Shown here: in pieces, positions 26,029-35,699 of the stretch
Position numbering within the stretch: the first letter of the stretch is position 1
Layout of the letters: every line of letters starts with the position of its first letter
Origin: Streptomyces sp. CB00455
GTDB lineage: Bacteria > Actinomycetota > Actinomycetes > Streptomycetales > Streptomycetaceae
Reading direction: 5' to 3'
Length of the DNA stretch: 64,000 bases
Assembly (NCBI RefSeq): GCF_001905445.1
Contig: NZ_LIVQ01000007.1
Coordinates: 308,766 to 372,765 of the forward strand
The notes under the pieces: generated by a model
Databases searched by the model: none
What the model was told of the DNA's origin: nothing
The model's input: the letters and a program-made list of their open reading frames with translations, nothing else
Program-made: the position numbers and the translations under genes

Positions 26029-26862
26029 ATGACCGACCGGCCTTTGACGCTCATGGCAGTGCACGCCCACCCCGACGACGAGGCAACCGGAACCGGAGGG
26101 GTCCTCGCGCGGTACGCGGCGGAAGGCATCCGCACGGTTCTGGTGACGTGTACCGACGGCCGTTGTGGTGACGGACCGGGGGGTGTCAAGCCGGGCGATC
26201 CCGAGCACGATCCGGCGGCCGTCGCCTTGATGCGCCAGCAAGAACTCCAGGCGAGCTGTGATGTCCTGGAGGTCAGCGATCTGGAGACGCTGGACTATGC
26301 CGACTCCGGGATGATGGGCTGGCCGAGCAACGACGTCCCCGGATCCTTCTGGCAGACCCCCGTAGAGGAAGGAGCCGCCCGACTTGCGGAACTGATGCGG
26401 CACTACCGGCCCGATGTGGTCGTCACCTACGACGAGAACGGCTTCTACGGACATCCCGACCATATCCAGGCGCACCGCATTACGATGGCGGCGCTGGAGA
26501 TGACCGCCCTGACCCCGAAGGTGTACTGGACGACGATGCCCCGCTCAGGGATGCAGCGGTTCGGGGAGATCATGCGCGAGTTTCATGAGGACATGCCGGA
26601 GCCGGATCCCGCCGAGGCCGCCGCGATGGCCGAGATCGGTCTCCCCGACGATGAGATCACCACGTGGGTGGACACCACCGCGTTCAGCGGTCAGAAGTTC
26701 GATGCGCTGGCCGCGCACGCCAGCCAGGGCGAGAACATCTTCTTCCTCAAGATGGGCACGGAGAGGTTCGGCGAGTTGATGGGCATGGAGACCTTCGTAC
26801 GTGTGAAGGACTCCACCGGCGCGGCCGTACCCGAGAACGATCTCTTCGCCGGACTGCGCTGA
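26029..26862 (+). CDS. PIG-L/LmbE-family deacetylase
   Basis: A 277-residue zinc-dependent N-acetylglucosaminyl deacetylase-family protein, the family of MshB and mycothiol S-conjugate amidase Mca. Zinc-site motif AHPDDEATGTGG (residues 10-21) and the second motif GHPDHIQAH are intact; CTDGRCGDG follows the first strand as in the family. ATG 26029 has a perfect AGGAGG nine bases upstream. Roles could be mycothiol-linked detoxification or deacetylation of an amino-sugar natural product; neither is shown by neighbours, which are relics. Confidence 0.85.
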   Translation: MTDRPLTLMAVHAHPDDEATGTGGVLARYAAEGIRTVLVTCTDGRCGDGPGGVKPGDPEHDPAAVALMRQQELQASCDVLEVSDLETLDYADSGMMGWPSNDVPGSFWQTPVEEGAARLAELMRHYRPDVVVTYDENGFYGHPDHIQAHRITMAALEMTALTPKVYWTTMPRSGMQRFGEIMREFHEDMPEPDPAEAAAMAEIGLPDDEITTWVDTTAFSGQKFDALAAHASQGENIFFLKMGTERFGELMGMETFVRVKDSTGAAVPENDLFAGLR

Positions 26863-27587
26863 TCCGCCCGTCCGACTGGGGTCCGGGAAAGCTCATCGGC
26901 CGCACGGCGCGATCGAGCGGGCTTGGGAGGCAGGCCAGGCGGTTACGGCGGTCAGCAGCAGCCGTGTCGGGAGCGATAGCCGCCGACCGCTCCCGCAGAG
27001 TGGCAAGCCGCGTGCCTCACTGGTGACAACCAGCTTGCTTCGCCCGGGCTGATCCACCAGCTCAAGTGGCCCTGCCGGTGACAACTACCGCGCTTCGGCT
27101 CATCCGTTTGAGCCGAAGCGCGGTGTACTGCGGCGCCAACGCCAGGAAACCATGCTCCGTCACAATTGCTGATTGCTGACGATGCCACCGATTCGGCCAC
27201 ACGTCGTGGATGCCCTTGAGGCCGCGCCGCAGACCGAGGCCGAGTACGAAGCGAACCGCCGCGCCGCCGAACGACCGCCAGGAGCAGGAGGCCGCCGACG
27301 AGCTGAGGGCGGAACTCACCCGGCGCGAAGCCTCCTTCGCGCTCCCCGCCGCGCGCTGGCAGTCCCCACTGCGCAGACCGCATCACCGGCAGCGGCTACC
27401 TGGCTCGCGCCCGTGCCGCCCGTGCCGGGCCAGGACCCAGAACTCGTCCCGCAATTCCACGCCAACCGGCCCGCCTGCCGCATGGTGGCCAGCTACCCGC
27501 TGCCCGGGGAGGGCGAATGACCGCCAACCCCTCCTCGGCCGCCACGGCGACGACTACCGTAGCGGTGAGAACCGCCTGGAGGAGCCC
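26863..27587. other. No intact gene; hypothetical fragments
   Basis: Minus strand near 27180-27070 gives LKGIHDVWPNRWHRQQSA and HGFLALAPQYTALRLKR, which look coding but unassigned. On the plus strand 27230-27520 holds Glu/Arg-rich fragments in changing frames (ADELRAELTRREASFALPA). A perfect hairpin lies at 27088-27123. Confidence 0.4.
27088..27123. terminator. Perfect 15-bp hairpin
   Basis: CCGCGCTTCGGCTCA / TGAGCCGAAGCGCGG around TCCGTT. It could end transcription of the deacetylase gene (226 bp upstream) or of a vanished gene, or be an IS end. Confidence 0.45.
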
Positions 27588-27812
27588 GTGAACGCCCCGC
27601 CCGAGCACACGCCCACTCCGTCCTACACGCCCGCACCCGGCACCCCAGCCGAACTCCTCGCCCAGCTGCGCGCCGACCAGCGCGCCCCCTAGTGGGCGCC
27701 GGCCTTCGAGGGGGAGTGGACGGCCGCGCTGGAAAAATCCCGCCGGACGTTCTCCCTCGCCGGGCTGTACGAGCTCGTCCAGGACTGGCAGGGCCGCCTC
27801 GCCCACGCGTGA
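27588..27812 (+). pseudogene. DUF6247-like gene with in-frame amber codon
   Basis: GTG 27588 with GGAGGAG upstream begins a small protein (VNAPPEHTPTPSYTPAPGTP, then AELLAQLRADQRAP) that hits TAG at 27690, then continues in the same frame WAPAFEGEWTAALEKSRRTF to SLAGLYELVQDWQGRLAHA and a normal TGA. The full length would be 74 residues, resembling DUF6247 proteins. A single substitution appears to be the only lesion. Confidence 0.6.
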
Positions 27813-27875
27813 CCCTCTGACTGCCCTCGCGCTCCCTCCTGCCGACGGCTGGCGACACCTTTCAGAGAGTCGAAC

Positions 27876-28280
27876 GTGATCAAGTTCTACCGCCTCTGGG
27901 TATCCACCGCGTCCTCGAATTTCGGAGACGGGCTGCTCCGTATCCTGCTGCCGCTCCTGGCCCTGGCCTGGGGTGCCTCCGGCTTCGAGGTGTCTCTCGT
28001 TGTCGCGTCGAGCTACCTGCCATGGTTGTTCGGAAGCCTGCTCATCGGTGTCTTCGTCGACCGGATGAACCGGTCCACCATCATCCGCGCGGCGAACGCG
28101 ATACGCGTGCTCGCGACCTTCACCCTCCTGGCCGTGACGGTTGCAGACTTGACGAGTGTCGCACTGCTGGTCGTGCTGGCCCTGGTGTACGGGGTCGCCG
28201 AGGTGGCGGCCGAAGGCGCCCAGGCGCACGGCAGCGGCGGCCGAAGCACACGACCTCGAAGGCCGGGCATCTTGGGATGA
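27876..28280 (+). pseudogene. MFS transporter, N-terminal remnant
   Basis: GTG 27876 starts MIKFYRLWVSTASSNFGDGL, LRILLPLLALAWGASGFEVS and the helix 2-3 loop LLIGVFVDRMNRSTIIRAA of a major facilitator. Homology ends near VYGVAEVAAEGA at about residue 113, after four helices of twelve; the remaining frame is unrelated. Truncated and non-functional. Confidence 0.8.
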
Positions 28281-28401
28281 GACAGGATTACGTCACTTTC
28301 CGCCCCATCCGCTACCTCCCATGCCCCGCTGACATCGACGGTCTCCACGACCTCACCCGTACCATCATCCACCGCCTAGAGACTCCGCCGATAATCGGGC
28401 A

Positions 28402-28725
28402 TCACAGGTGAAAACGACCAATTAGCTTCGCGAACCCCTTGGAGCCGATGTGCTCCAGCAGCCAGCGGACAGGCCACCGGCGATCGAAGAACGCATGCGT
28501 CACCGCCGAGACAGCCAGCCCCGCCGCCAGGCCGGTGAAGGACATTGAAGCGGGAGGACAGCCCAGACCAGGCCCAGCATCACGGCCATCACCAGGTGGT
28601 ACTGGGCAACGTTCCCTTGGGTTCCAATAGGGGTCGCGCACTGTCGCGTCACTCCACGCGGTGAACCTGTGCCCGACAGTTCCCCAACCGGTGTCGCGGA
28701 CGTCGCAGGTGTTGCTGAGATGCAC
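28402..28725 (-). pseudogene. DUF3307-like membrane protein fragment
   Basis: Minus-strand peptides SFTGLAAGLAVSAVTHAFFD, RRWPVRWLLEHIGSKGFAKL and, in another frame, QYHLVMAVMLGLVWAV match a small streptomycete membrane protein family resembling DUF3307. A frameshift lies near 28600, and the C-terminus is lost. Confidence 0.6.
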
Positions 28726-29019
28726 CCGTGATGGAAAACAGGCAGCTACGGATGCGACCCTTCTTGGTACGGATGCCTTCGGCGGCCGGTACTGGACGGT
28801 GCTGAACGAGGACGAACCGTGCCGGTCGCATGGAGAGAACGCCTCGCGGCTCGGCGAACGCGACGACTATGTGGCAGCAGCTCGAACCACTGTCACCGCC
28901 ACCAGCACCCGAGCAGTGGTTTTCCCCGACCGATGCGCAACCGACGGCAACCTTTCCGCCCGCAGTGGCAACTAGCCGAGGCAATGATTTCAAGTTCGGT
29001 CACCAAGGCGGGCAAGACG
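28726..29019. other. Upstream region of pectinolytic gene
   Basis: No gene seen. It presumably carries the promoter of the pectate lyase-pectinesterase gene; an in-frame ATG at 28984 is an alternative start of that gene. Confidence 0.5.
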
Positions 29020-31098
29020 ATGGAAACGATCCAGTACAAGGCGCGGCACCGCAGGCGCGGGCTCCGCATGGCGGTGGGGATCCCCACGGCGGTGGTCCTG
29101 GCGGCTGGTATGGCGTACGGCGGAGCGGCAGGGTTGTTCGGCAAGGACGCCCAGCCGCAGGCGTCGGCGGCGAAGGCGGCGAAGCCGGCGACATGGGCGA
29201 GCGAGGTCGCCGATGGGTTCGCCTCCGTGACCGCGATGGGTCAGAAGGGCACGTACGGCGGACGGGACGGCGAGACCGTCACCGTGAAGACCCTCGCCGA
29301 CCTGGAGAAGTACGCCACCGCGACGAAGCCGTACGTCATCGTCGTGGCGGCGGAGATCACCATGAATCCCAAGGGCAAGGAGATCAAGGTCGCCTCGGAC
29401 AAGACGATCGTCGGCTCGGGGACCTCGGGCCACATCGTCGGCGGCGGGTTCTTCCTCGGCCAGGGCGTGCACAATGTCATCATCCGCAATCTGACGATCC
29501 GTGACTCCTATCAGGGCCGCTGGAGCGACAAGGTTGACGACTTCGACGCGATCCAGATGGATGGCGCCCACCATGTGTGGATCGACCACAACGATCTGAG
29601 CCACATGGCGGATGGCCTGATCGACAGCCGTAAGGACACGACGTACCTGACGGTGTCCTGGAACCGGCTGCGGACCCACAACAAGGCGTTCGGCATCGGC
29701 TGGACGCCCAACACCACCGCCGACATCACGATTCACCACAACTGGTTCCACGAGACCGAGCAGCGCAATCCGTCCGCCGACAACGTCGCGCACGCGCACC
29801 TCTACAACAACTACCTCCAGGACGATCCGGGCACGGCCATCACCTCGTCCTACGGCAACTACGCCCGGGGTAAAACCAAGATGGTGCTGGAGAACAGCTA
29901 CTTCGAAGGGTTCAGGAACCCGGTCATCAAGGACGACACCGCCGCCCTCGTCCAGCGCGGCAACGTCTTCGTCGGCACCACCGGCCGCAACGAGCACGGA
30001 GGCGAGGCATTCGATCCGAAGAAGTACTACAAGTACACCCTCGACGCGGCTGCCGACGTGCCCGCACGCGTGAAGTCCGGTTCCGGGCCCCAGACCATGT
30101 TCGGTAAGCCGGCCGGCGCCTCCGCAGGGGCAGGCGCCGCAGCCACCCTCACCGTGGCCCAGGACGGCTCCGCCCGGTACACCACCGTGCAGGCAGCGGT
30201 GAACGCCGTCCCGGCCAACAACACCTCACGAATCGTCATCATGGTCGCCCCCGGCACCTATCGCGAGCATGTCAAGATTCCGGCGAACAAGCCGTTCGTC
30301 ACCATCCAGGGTTCGGGCCCCAGCCGCCACGACACCGTCATCATCTCCAACGCATCCACCGGCACCCCCAAGCCCGACGGTTCGGGCGACTACGGCACCG
30401 ACTGCGCCGCAGTCATAGCACTGGCCGACGAGTTCCAGGCCCGCAACCTCACCATCACCAACGACTTCGACGAGGACGCGAATCAGGGCAAGGGGGGACA
30501 GCAGGCGCTGGCCCTGCGCACTGCCGCCGACAAGGTCGTTCTCGACAGTCTCATCCTCAACGGCGACCAGGACACGTTGCTGATGGACTTCGCCGGCGAG
30601 GACAAGCTCAGCCGGGTCTACGTGACCAACTCCTACATCGTGGGCAGCGTCGACTTCATTTACGGCCGCGCGACCGCTGTGGTGGACAAGTCCGTGATCA
30701 CCTTGAAGAAGCGCTGGAACGGCGCCTCGGGCGGTTACATCCTCGCGCCTGGCACCCCGCCGGACCGCAAGGGCTTCCTGGTCATCAACTCGACCGTGAA
30801 CGGTGACGTGTCCGACGGGAGTTTCTACCTCGGCCGCAACTGGCACGGGGGTGGTGACGCGGGCCTCCGCCCGCAGGCCACCGTGCGCAACACCTACCTC
30901 CCCAGCGCCATCAAGACCACTACCCCGTGGAGCGACATGGGCGGCTTCTCCTGGAAGAAGGACCGGTTCGCCGAGTACAAGAACACCGGGCCCGGCGCCG
31001 GCAGCGCAAGCGGCGACCGCCCACAGCTGACCGACGCCCAGGCCGCCGGCCAGGAGATCGCCGACTGGCTGGGCAACTGGACACCCAGCGCCTCCTGA
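29020..31098 (+). CDS. Secreted pectate lyase (PL1) fused to pectinesterase (CE8)
   Basis: A 692-residue bifunctional pectin degrader. A signal peptide with a basic start (RHRRRGLRMAVGIPTAVVLA) ends near residue 50. PL1 parallel beta-helix, about 60-365: IDHNDLS (about 187) and RNPSADNVAHAHLYNNY (about 248) carry the calcium and catalytic Arg region. A Gly/Ala linker (GASAGAGAAA) leads to the CE8 pectin methylesterase, about 385-675, with QALALR, GDQDTLL (about 514), VDFIYG (about 543, catalytic Asp) and LGRNWH (about 603, Arg). The esterase removes methyl groups that would block the lyase, so the fusion makes sense for plant-litter degradation. ATG 29020 chosen; 28984 possible. Confidence 0.92.
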   Translation: METIQYKARHRRRGLRMAVGIPTAVVLAAGMAYGGAAGLFGKDAQPQASAAKAAKPATWASEVADGFASVTAMGQKGTYGGRDGETVTVKTLADLEKYATATKPYVIVVAAEITMNPKGKEIKVASDKTIVGSGTSGHIVGGGFFLGQGVHNVIIRNLTIRDSYQGRWSDKVDDFDAIQMDGAHHVWIDHNDLSHMADGLIDSRKDTTYLTVSWNRLRTHNKAFGIGWTPNTTADITIHHNWFHETEQRNPSADNVAHAHLYNNYLQDDPGTAITSSYGNYARGKTKMVLENSYFEGFRNPVIKDDTAALVQRGNVFVGTTGRNEHGGEAFDPKKYYKYTLDAAADVPARVKSGSGPQTMFGKPAGASAGAGAAATLTVAQDGSARYTTVQAAVNAVPANNTSRIVIMVAPGTYREHVKIPANKPFVTIQGSGPSRHDTVIISNASTGTPKPDGSGDYGTDCAAVIALADEFQARNLTITNDFDEDANQGKGGQQALALRTAADKVVLDSLILNGDQDTLLMDFAGEDKLSRVYVTNSYIVGSVDFIYGRATAVVDKSVITLKKRWNGASGGYILAPGTPPDRKGFLVINSTVNGDVSDGSFYLGRNWHGGGDAGLRPQATVRNTYLPSAIKTTTPWSDMGGFSWKKDRFAEYKNTGPGAGSASGDRPQLTDAQAAGQEIADWLGNWTPSAS

Positions 31099-31149
31099 GA
31101 CCCAAGATCCGGCGCTCCCCCCGGGCCCCTTCGGGTGACGCCCCGCGTG

Positions 31150-31365
31150 TAGTGGTGTTTACCGTCGGCACACACGTCCGGCGCGCGCTCACGGCACAGG
31201 GGATGAGCCTGCGCGGGCTCGCGCGGGAGATCGGGTGTCCACGAATCTGATCACGCAGATCGAGACCAGCAAGAGCCAGCCGTCGATCAGCAGCTTGCAC
31301 CCGATCACCACCGCGGTCTCCCTCCCCATCAGGTCGCTCTTCGGCGGGGAGGGAGACCGCGCCAC
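31150..31365 (+). pseudogene. XRE-family HTH regulator fragment
   Basis: GTHVRRALTAQGMSLRGLAR then EIG, and after a frameshift VSTNLITQIETSKSQPSISS, form a Cro/CI helix-turn-helix. The frame continues SLPIRSLF, and the expected cupin domain is missing. Confidence 0.7.
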
Positions 31366-31399
31366 TTCCTGCCCCTGCCTGCATCGGTGCCAGCCACCG

Positions 31400-32140
31400 G
31401 GCACCGCCTCGAAGCGGCGGAGAAACGCCTGCCAGCAACGGTCGACGTCGTCCGGAACGGCGTCGGTGCCCGACCACCACAGCCGGACGGGCTTGTTCAC
31501 CCCGCCACTGGGAAGCTTCTCGACCGTCAGCCGGATCACGGTGCCCGCGATGATCGGCAATGGGCCCTTGTGGTCGAGCCACGCGACCCGGCGGGTCAGC
31601 GGGGGATGGAGGCGGTCCCACGCCTGTGCGGTCACCGTCCCGTATCTGTCGGTGCTGGTGACGGTCACCGCGGTGACCTCGCCCCAGGTCTCAGGCCGGC
31701 CAAAGACGAACTCACCGCCGTGCTTGGGCGTGCGTCCGCCCTGAGACGGGCAGATCCATGGCACCGGGACCGGCTTGCGCATCACCTGGTCCGAGCGCAG
31801 TCGGCCCAGCACCTCGACCGGCAGATCACTCAGGAGTGGGCGATGCGGGGTGCGTCGTAGCCGGCGTCGAGGACCACCAAGATGTTCGGCGCCCCTGCCT
31901 GCCACTGGCAGGCTTCCACGAGGCGTTCGACGACGTCGCGGATCTGGTCGGCGGTGACCGCAGCCAAGTCGGCGCCCGGCTCCCAGCCGGATCACGTCCA
32001 GCCGGGCCGTCCACGAAGTCCGGCCCGGCTCCAGCGCGGCGACGATCGAGTACGGCCAGCCGGGGACCATCTGATGTTTGCCCAGGCCCCGACCGAAGGT
32101 GTGACAGAAGGAGCGCCGCCACGGGCAGGTAGTACTGCGC
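31400..32140 (-). pseudogene. DDE transposase relic (IS701-like, NF041680 type)
   Basis: Minus-strand peptides GRGLGKHQMVPGWPYSIVAA, LEPGRTSWTARLDVIRLGA, LLSDLPVEVLGRLRSDQVMR, TPKHGGEFVFGRPETWGE and AQAWDRLHPPLTRRVAWLD fit a single transposase in order, with at least two frameshifts and no intact ends. Confidence 0.75.
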
Positions 32141-32141
32141 A

Positions 32142-32724
32142 TCACCTGTCCGACGGGGCGGCTCGCAGACCGCCGAGCGGGGTGGCGAGGTAGCGGTGTG
32201 CCGTGTCGATTCGGTCGGCAGGAGTGCCGTTGTAGACGTTCACGGCGTGGGCGATGCCACACATCAGCGGGACGAGATCGGCGACCGACAGATCGGGGCG
32301 GACCACTGCGGCCTCGCGGGCCCGGTTGAGGAGGTCGGTTCCGATCGATGCCAGTGACTGCCTGAGCTCCGTGGTGCGGGGGAGGGAGTCGGTAGGTGCG
32401 GCGGTGACCAGGGCCAGGGAGGCGTCAGTGATCTGGGCGTCGAGGGTCCGCGTCAGGAAGCCCTTGAGGGTGGCGCCAGGGGTCCGTGTCAGCCAGCGCC
32501 TGTTCGCCGTGGGCGGCCAGGCCTTCCAGGCAGGGGGTAGCCACGGTCTCCAGCAGCGCCTCGGGGGTGGCGAAGTGCCGTTAGACGGTGCCCACTCCGA
32601 GTCCGGCCCGGCGGGCGACATCGTTGAGCTGCAGCGTGACGCCCTGGTCGACCGGGGCGCGGGCGATGGCGACGATCCGGTCCCAGTTGCGGGCAGCGTC
32701 TTTGCGTAGCCGCGTGGTCGTCAT
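32142..32724 (-). pseudogene. TetR-family regulator with nonsense and frameshift
   Basis: It starts MTTTRLRKDAARNWDRIVAI and RRAGLGVGTV at the recognition helix, then TAA at 32583-32581 where Tyr of the usual TVYRHF is expected, then RHFATPEALLETVATPCLEG. A later frameshift leads into the C-terminal domain, which ends GGLRAAPSDR. Inactive. Confidence 0.85.
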
Positions 32725-32846
32725 ATCTGGCCAGTCCCTGTCGCGTGTCCCACCATGCATGTACGGCGTTCGATCATACGCAGCCGTTCCCGGCTGGGAG
32801 GTCGGCGCTGTGGCGGGCGGGCCGCGTGACCCACCCGCCCGCGACG

Positions 32847-33639
32847 TCAGCCCTGGCCCGGCTGCCGGCCGAGGAAGCCAGTGATGATCTCCAGCCACTC
32901 CTAGGGCTGCTCCAGGAAGGGCAGGTGCCCGGTGGCGAGTTCGGCGGTCCGCGCGCCAGGGATGGCCTCGGACAGCTGGTGCTGGAGGGCAGGGGGTATC
33001 AGGTTGTCGGCGATGGTGACGACGACGGGGGCGGGACGCCGATCAGCGCGAGGTCTGCGCGCACGTCGGCGCGGCGAACCAGATCGACCTGGTCCCCGGT
33101 GCCCGGCGGCAGTGCAGGGGCGGCCTGCTCGGCGGCCGCGCCCACCTGCTCTGGGGTGAGGGAGTTCAGCACCAGCGCGCTCACGGTCAGCTGGGTCAGA
33201 TACGGGGCGAGCAGTACGTGCTATCCGGACTCGTAGAGCTGGTGCCAGACCGCGGCGGCCAGCTCGGTACGGGTGTCCAGACGGGCGAACGCGGTGGTCA
33301 GGATGAGGGAGGTGACGCGTTCCGGGTGGCGGCCCGCGGCACGGATCGCGACCAGGCCGCCCACGACTAGCCGCAGACGGCGAATGTGTCGAGCCCCTCG
33401 ACGTCCGCCGCGGCGACGAGCTGGTCCGCCAGCACGTCGAGTTCCAGGGGCGTGGACGTGGCGGGAATCCTTCGTGAGCCCGAGTAGTCGACCCCGACGA
33501 CGGTGCGCTGCGCGGCGAGCCCCTCCATGATCGGCCCGTAGTTGGCCTCGATCCCGCCGCCCGCGCCGTGGGCGGGGAGGAGGCCGGGGCCGGATCCGCG
33601 GATGAGGCGGGTGTGGGTGTTCGGGAATGGGGCGCTCAT
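32847..33639 (-). pseudogene. Alpha/beta hydrolase with three amber codons
   Basis: It begins MSAPFPNTHTRLIRGSGPGL and PAHGAGGGIEANYGPIMEGL, and has a TAG (33369-33367) inside the nucleophile elbow, where His of GHSWGG should be, plus a missing base just after. Further TAGs are at 33223-33221 and 32903-32901, and a frameshift lies near 33000. The C-terminal catalytic-His region ELATGHLPFLEQP is recognisable. Confidence 0.85.
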
Positions 33640-34194
33640 GGAGGTGTCCTCATCTGGCGAAAGCGTGCAGGAGTAGCGATGTGCGGCGTTCAGTTCTTCG
33701 ATGACCGCCGCGGCTGGCCGTGCGCGTCTGCGCGGCGGCGTGCGGGGCGTGGAACGACAAGGCTGCGCGAGAGCCCGGCGCTGTTCACCGGTGGCGCTGG
33801 GCCCGCATCGCGGAGTTGAGGCGGGCTGGCCGAGGTCCCCCGGAGCGGGCGCACTGCCTACCTGACCGCGAGGGGAGCGTGAACGTTGCTGAGCCGGCGT
33901 ACGGCCTCGGCGACGCGACGGTCGGTGGCCGGGCGGAACGGGGCGACCGGACGCGCTCGGGGACCGATGACGACGCCCGTCCGCCCGGTCAGCACGTCGT
34001 CGGTGGCGGCGACGATCGACGGCCTGGCTGCCGCGGACGCCGGGCCGGACGGTGACCGTTCGAACTTGCGGCGCACCAGCGGCCACAGCAGACGAAATCG
34101 CTGATCCATATGAAGCCCACAGAACCCAGTGGGCGCCCCTCGTCGATGACTGCGGCGAGAGGTGCCAAGCCGGGCTCCAAATCTAGGAGGAACC
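33640..34194. other. Unrecognised; one minus-strand frame of interest
   Basis: From 34109 down to 33858 the minus strand encodes MDQRFRLLWPLVRRKFERSP to VRRLSNVHAPLAVR (83 codons), with no known domain. Otherwise nothing supported. AGGAGG at 34185-34190 serves the microprotein gene. Confidence 0.35.
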
Positions 34195-34272
34195 GTGAAA
34201 TTTGCCAAATTCGCTGCCATTGTTCTGATTCTCGGGCTGGGGGCCTTCTATGGTTGGTGTATTGCTGATTAG
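34195..34272 (+). CDS. 25-residue single-helix membrane microprotein
   Basis: GTG 34195 is four bases after a perfect AGGAGG and encodes MKFAKFAAIVLILGLGAFYG then WCIAD and TAG: a basic start, a hydrophobic helix of about 17 residues and a short tail with one Cys. It is clearly less GC-rich than its surroundings. It is either a genuine membrane microprotein or the intact start of a gene whose remainder was lost. No neighbour suggests a role. Confidence 0.55.
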   Translation: MKFAKFAAIVLILGLGAFYGWCIAD

Positions 34273-34788
34273 CCTCCGCCCCCGGTGTCCCGTCCGTGAA
34301 TGCTCCGAACGATTCCGGGCGAATGAGCGGGGAAATCGTCGAGTGCTACCCCATGCGGCTCGCCTCGGCCGCTGCCGAACCTGCGGCACCTGCCGGTGTG
34401 GGCCACCACCTCCGGCTGCACGACGAAGCCGGAGCTCGTCGAGGCCGGAGCTTGCTGCCGATGACGTACCCGCCCCGGCCCGAACCATTTGCCGAAGCGC
34501 TCGGGGAAGCGGCACAGACCGCCGCGATGGCCTACCGCCTGACAGCCGGCCCCGACGGAAGCCGCCGTCCCCGCCCACCGGCAGCAGGCCGCACCGGCCA
34601 GGGGCGTGGGGCGTACGCGGTGACGGCGCAGGTTCCCGGATTCGGTCCTTGAGCGCCAAGGCCGGGTTGCTCACTCTCGTTCCCGGCTGGGCCGTCCAGG
34701 GCTGGGGCGGGGGAGGGTTACCCCCCACGGCGGCGGGGGAGTGATCTCCATCGGTTGGTCAACATCATGAAGCAAGGACGGAAGCCGC
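34273..34788. other. Decayed or unrecognised sequence before csp gene
   Basis: Plus-strand frames give NDSGRMSGEIVECYPM and YPPRPEPFAEALGEAAQTAA, which look like a broken plasmid- or integrative-element-type protein, not assignable. The last 100 bp is the leader of the cold-shock gene. Confidence 0.35.
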
Positions 34789-35001
34789 GTGAGCAATCGA
34801 CAGACCGGCACGGTGAAGTGGTTCAACGACGAGAAGGGCTTCGGGTTCATCACCCCGCAGGGCGGTGGCGACGACCTGTTCGTCCACTTCAAGGCGATCG
34901 AGGCCGACGGCTTCAAGAGCCTCAAGGAAGGCCAGACCGTCAGCTTCGTGGCTGAGCAGGGCCAGAAGGGCATGCAGGCCGCACAGGTCCGCCCCGAGTA
35001 G
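34789..35001 (+). CDS. Cold-shock protein, CspA family
   Basis: A 70-residue OB-fold RNA/DNA chaperone. RNP1-like KGFGFITP and RNP2-like DLFVHF are intact, along with the start TGTVKWFNDE. The GTG start follows AAGGACGGAAG. Such proteins melt RNA secondary structure; in Streptomyces several paralogues are present and usually monocistronic, as here. Confidence 0.95.
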   Translation: MSNRQTGTVKWFNDEKGFGFITPQGGGDDLFVHFKAIEADGFKSLKEGQTVSFVAEQGQKGMQAAQVRPE

Positions 35002-35173
35002 ACCGCGCCGTGGGGGCCGGGAACCGCTGGGGCGGTCGCGACTCGAGACGACAAACGCGACTACATCTTCAACGGCACCCTGGCCACAGCGGCCACGTGA
35101 TCTGGCTCCACCACCTCATCAAAGAGCCACCGGACACCACCTAACCCAGCTGGGAGAACCGATGTACGACACA

Positions 35174-35391
35174 CGGCTTACCTCTGCTCGCGCGGAGAGG
35201 ACTACATCGGCACGCAGACCCGCGCTGACGCCTGCGGTTCACCTCCGCTCTCGCGGAGAGGACGGACTACGCCGACGCCGACGCCGAGGTTGCAGGGTGG
35301 ACGGCTCACCTCTGCTCGAGCGAAGGTGTCCCGGAGCACAAGATGACGCCGCCTCCCGACGGTACGTGGTCTCAGCGCGAGCGGAGATGTC
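35174..35391 (+). CRISPR. Degenerate four-repeat CRISPR array, type I-E-like
   Basis: Repeats of 29 bp at 35174-35202, 35235-35263, 35302-35330 and 35363-35391. Repeats 1 and 2 match at 25 of 29 bases; repeat 3 matches their consensus at about 24 of 29; repeat 4 at about 17 of 29. All share the core CTC(C/T)GC-TCGCGCGGAG, the short stem typical of type I-E repeats. Unit lengths are 61, 67 and 61 bp. The middle spacer (38 bp) contains a GCCGAC duplication that explains its extra 6 bp; the other spacers are 32 bp. No cas genes in the window. Decay of the last repeats is usual at the trailer end. Confidence 0.65.
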
Positions 35392-35685
35392 CCGACGATC
35401 TGCTCTGGGAGCGCACCGTCCGCCAGCAGCGGGTGATGCCGCTGGACGATGTCGACCTCATCGCGGACGGTGGCGCTGTCGATGAGGACCTGGGACCGAA
35501 AGAGGAGGCCGACCTCGTACTGGCCAAGCTCTCGCCCGACGAGCTGAGGGGCCGCCCGCTGCTACGCGGAGACGGGGCTCACCTGGAAGCAGGCCGCGAT
35601 GAAGGCCGGGCAGGAAGAGGCGATGGGGGAGAGGGTACGCCGCAAGCTCAAGCGTGAGGGTGTGGAGTACCTGCGCAGACGGTAG
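35343..35685 (+). pseudogene. HTH (sigma region 4-like) protein, frameshifted
   Basis: The frame from ATG 35343 reads DDLLWERTVRQQRVMPLDDV and GPKEEADLVLAKLSPDEL; near 35550 it shifts to YAETGLTWKQAAMKAGQEEA then MGERVRRKLKREGVEYLRRR and TAG. The last part looks like a helix-turn-helix resembling sigma region 4. Its 5' end overlaps the last degenerate CRISPR repeat. Confidence 0.5.
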
Positions 35686-35699
35686 TAGCCCGACCCCCG

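Noticed and set aside
35113..35141. Possible fifth CRISPR repeat one unit upstream
   Set aside because: The phase is right but almost no bases match the repeat consensus.
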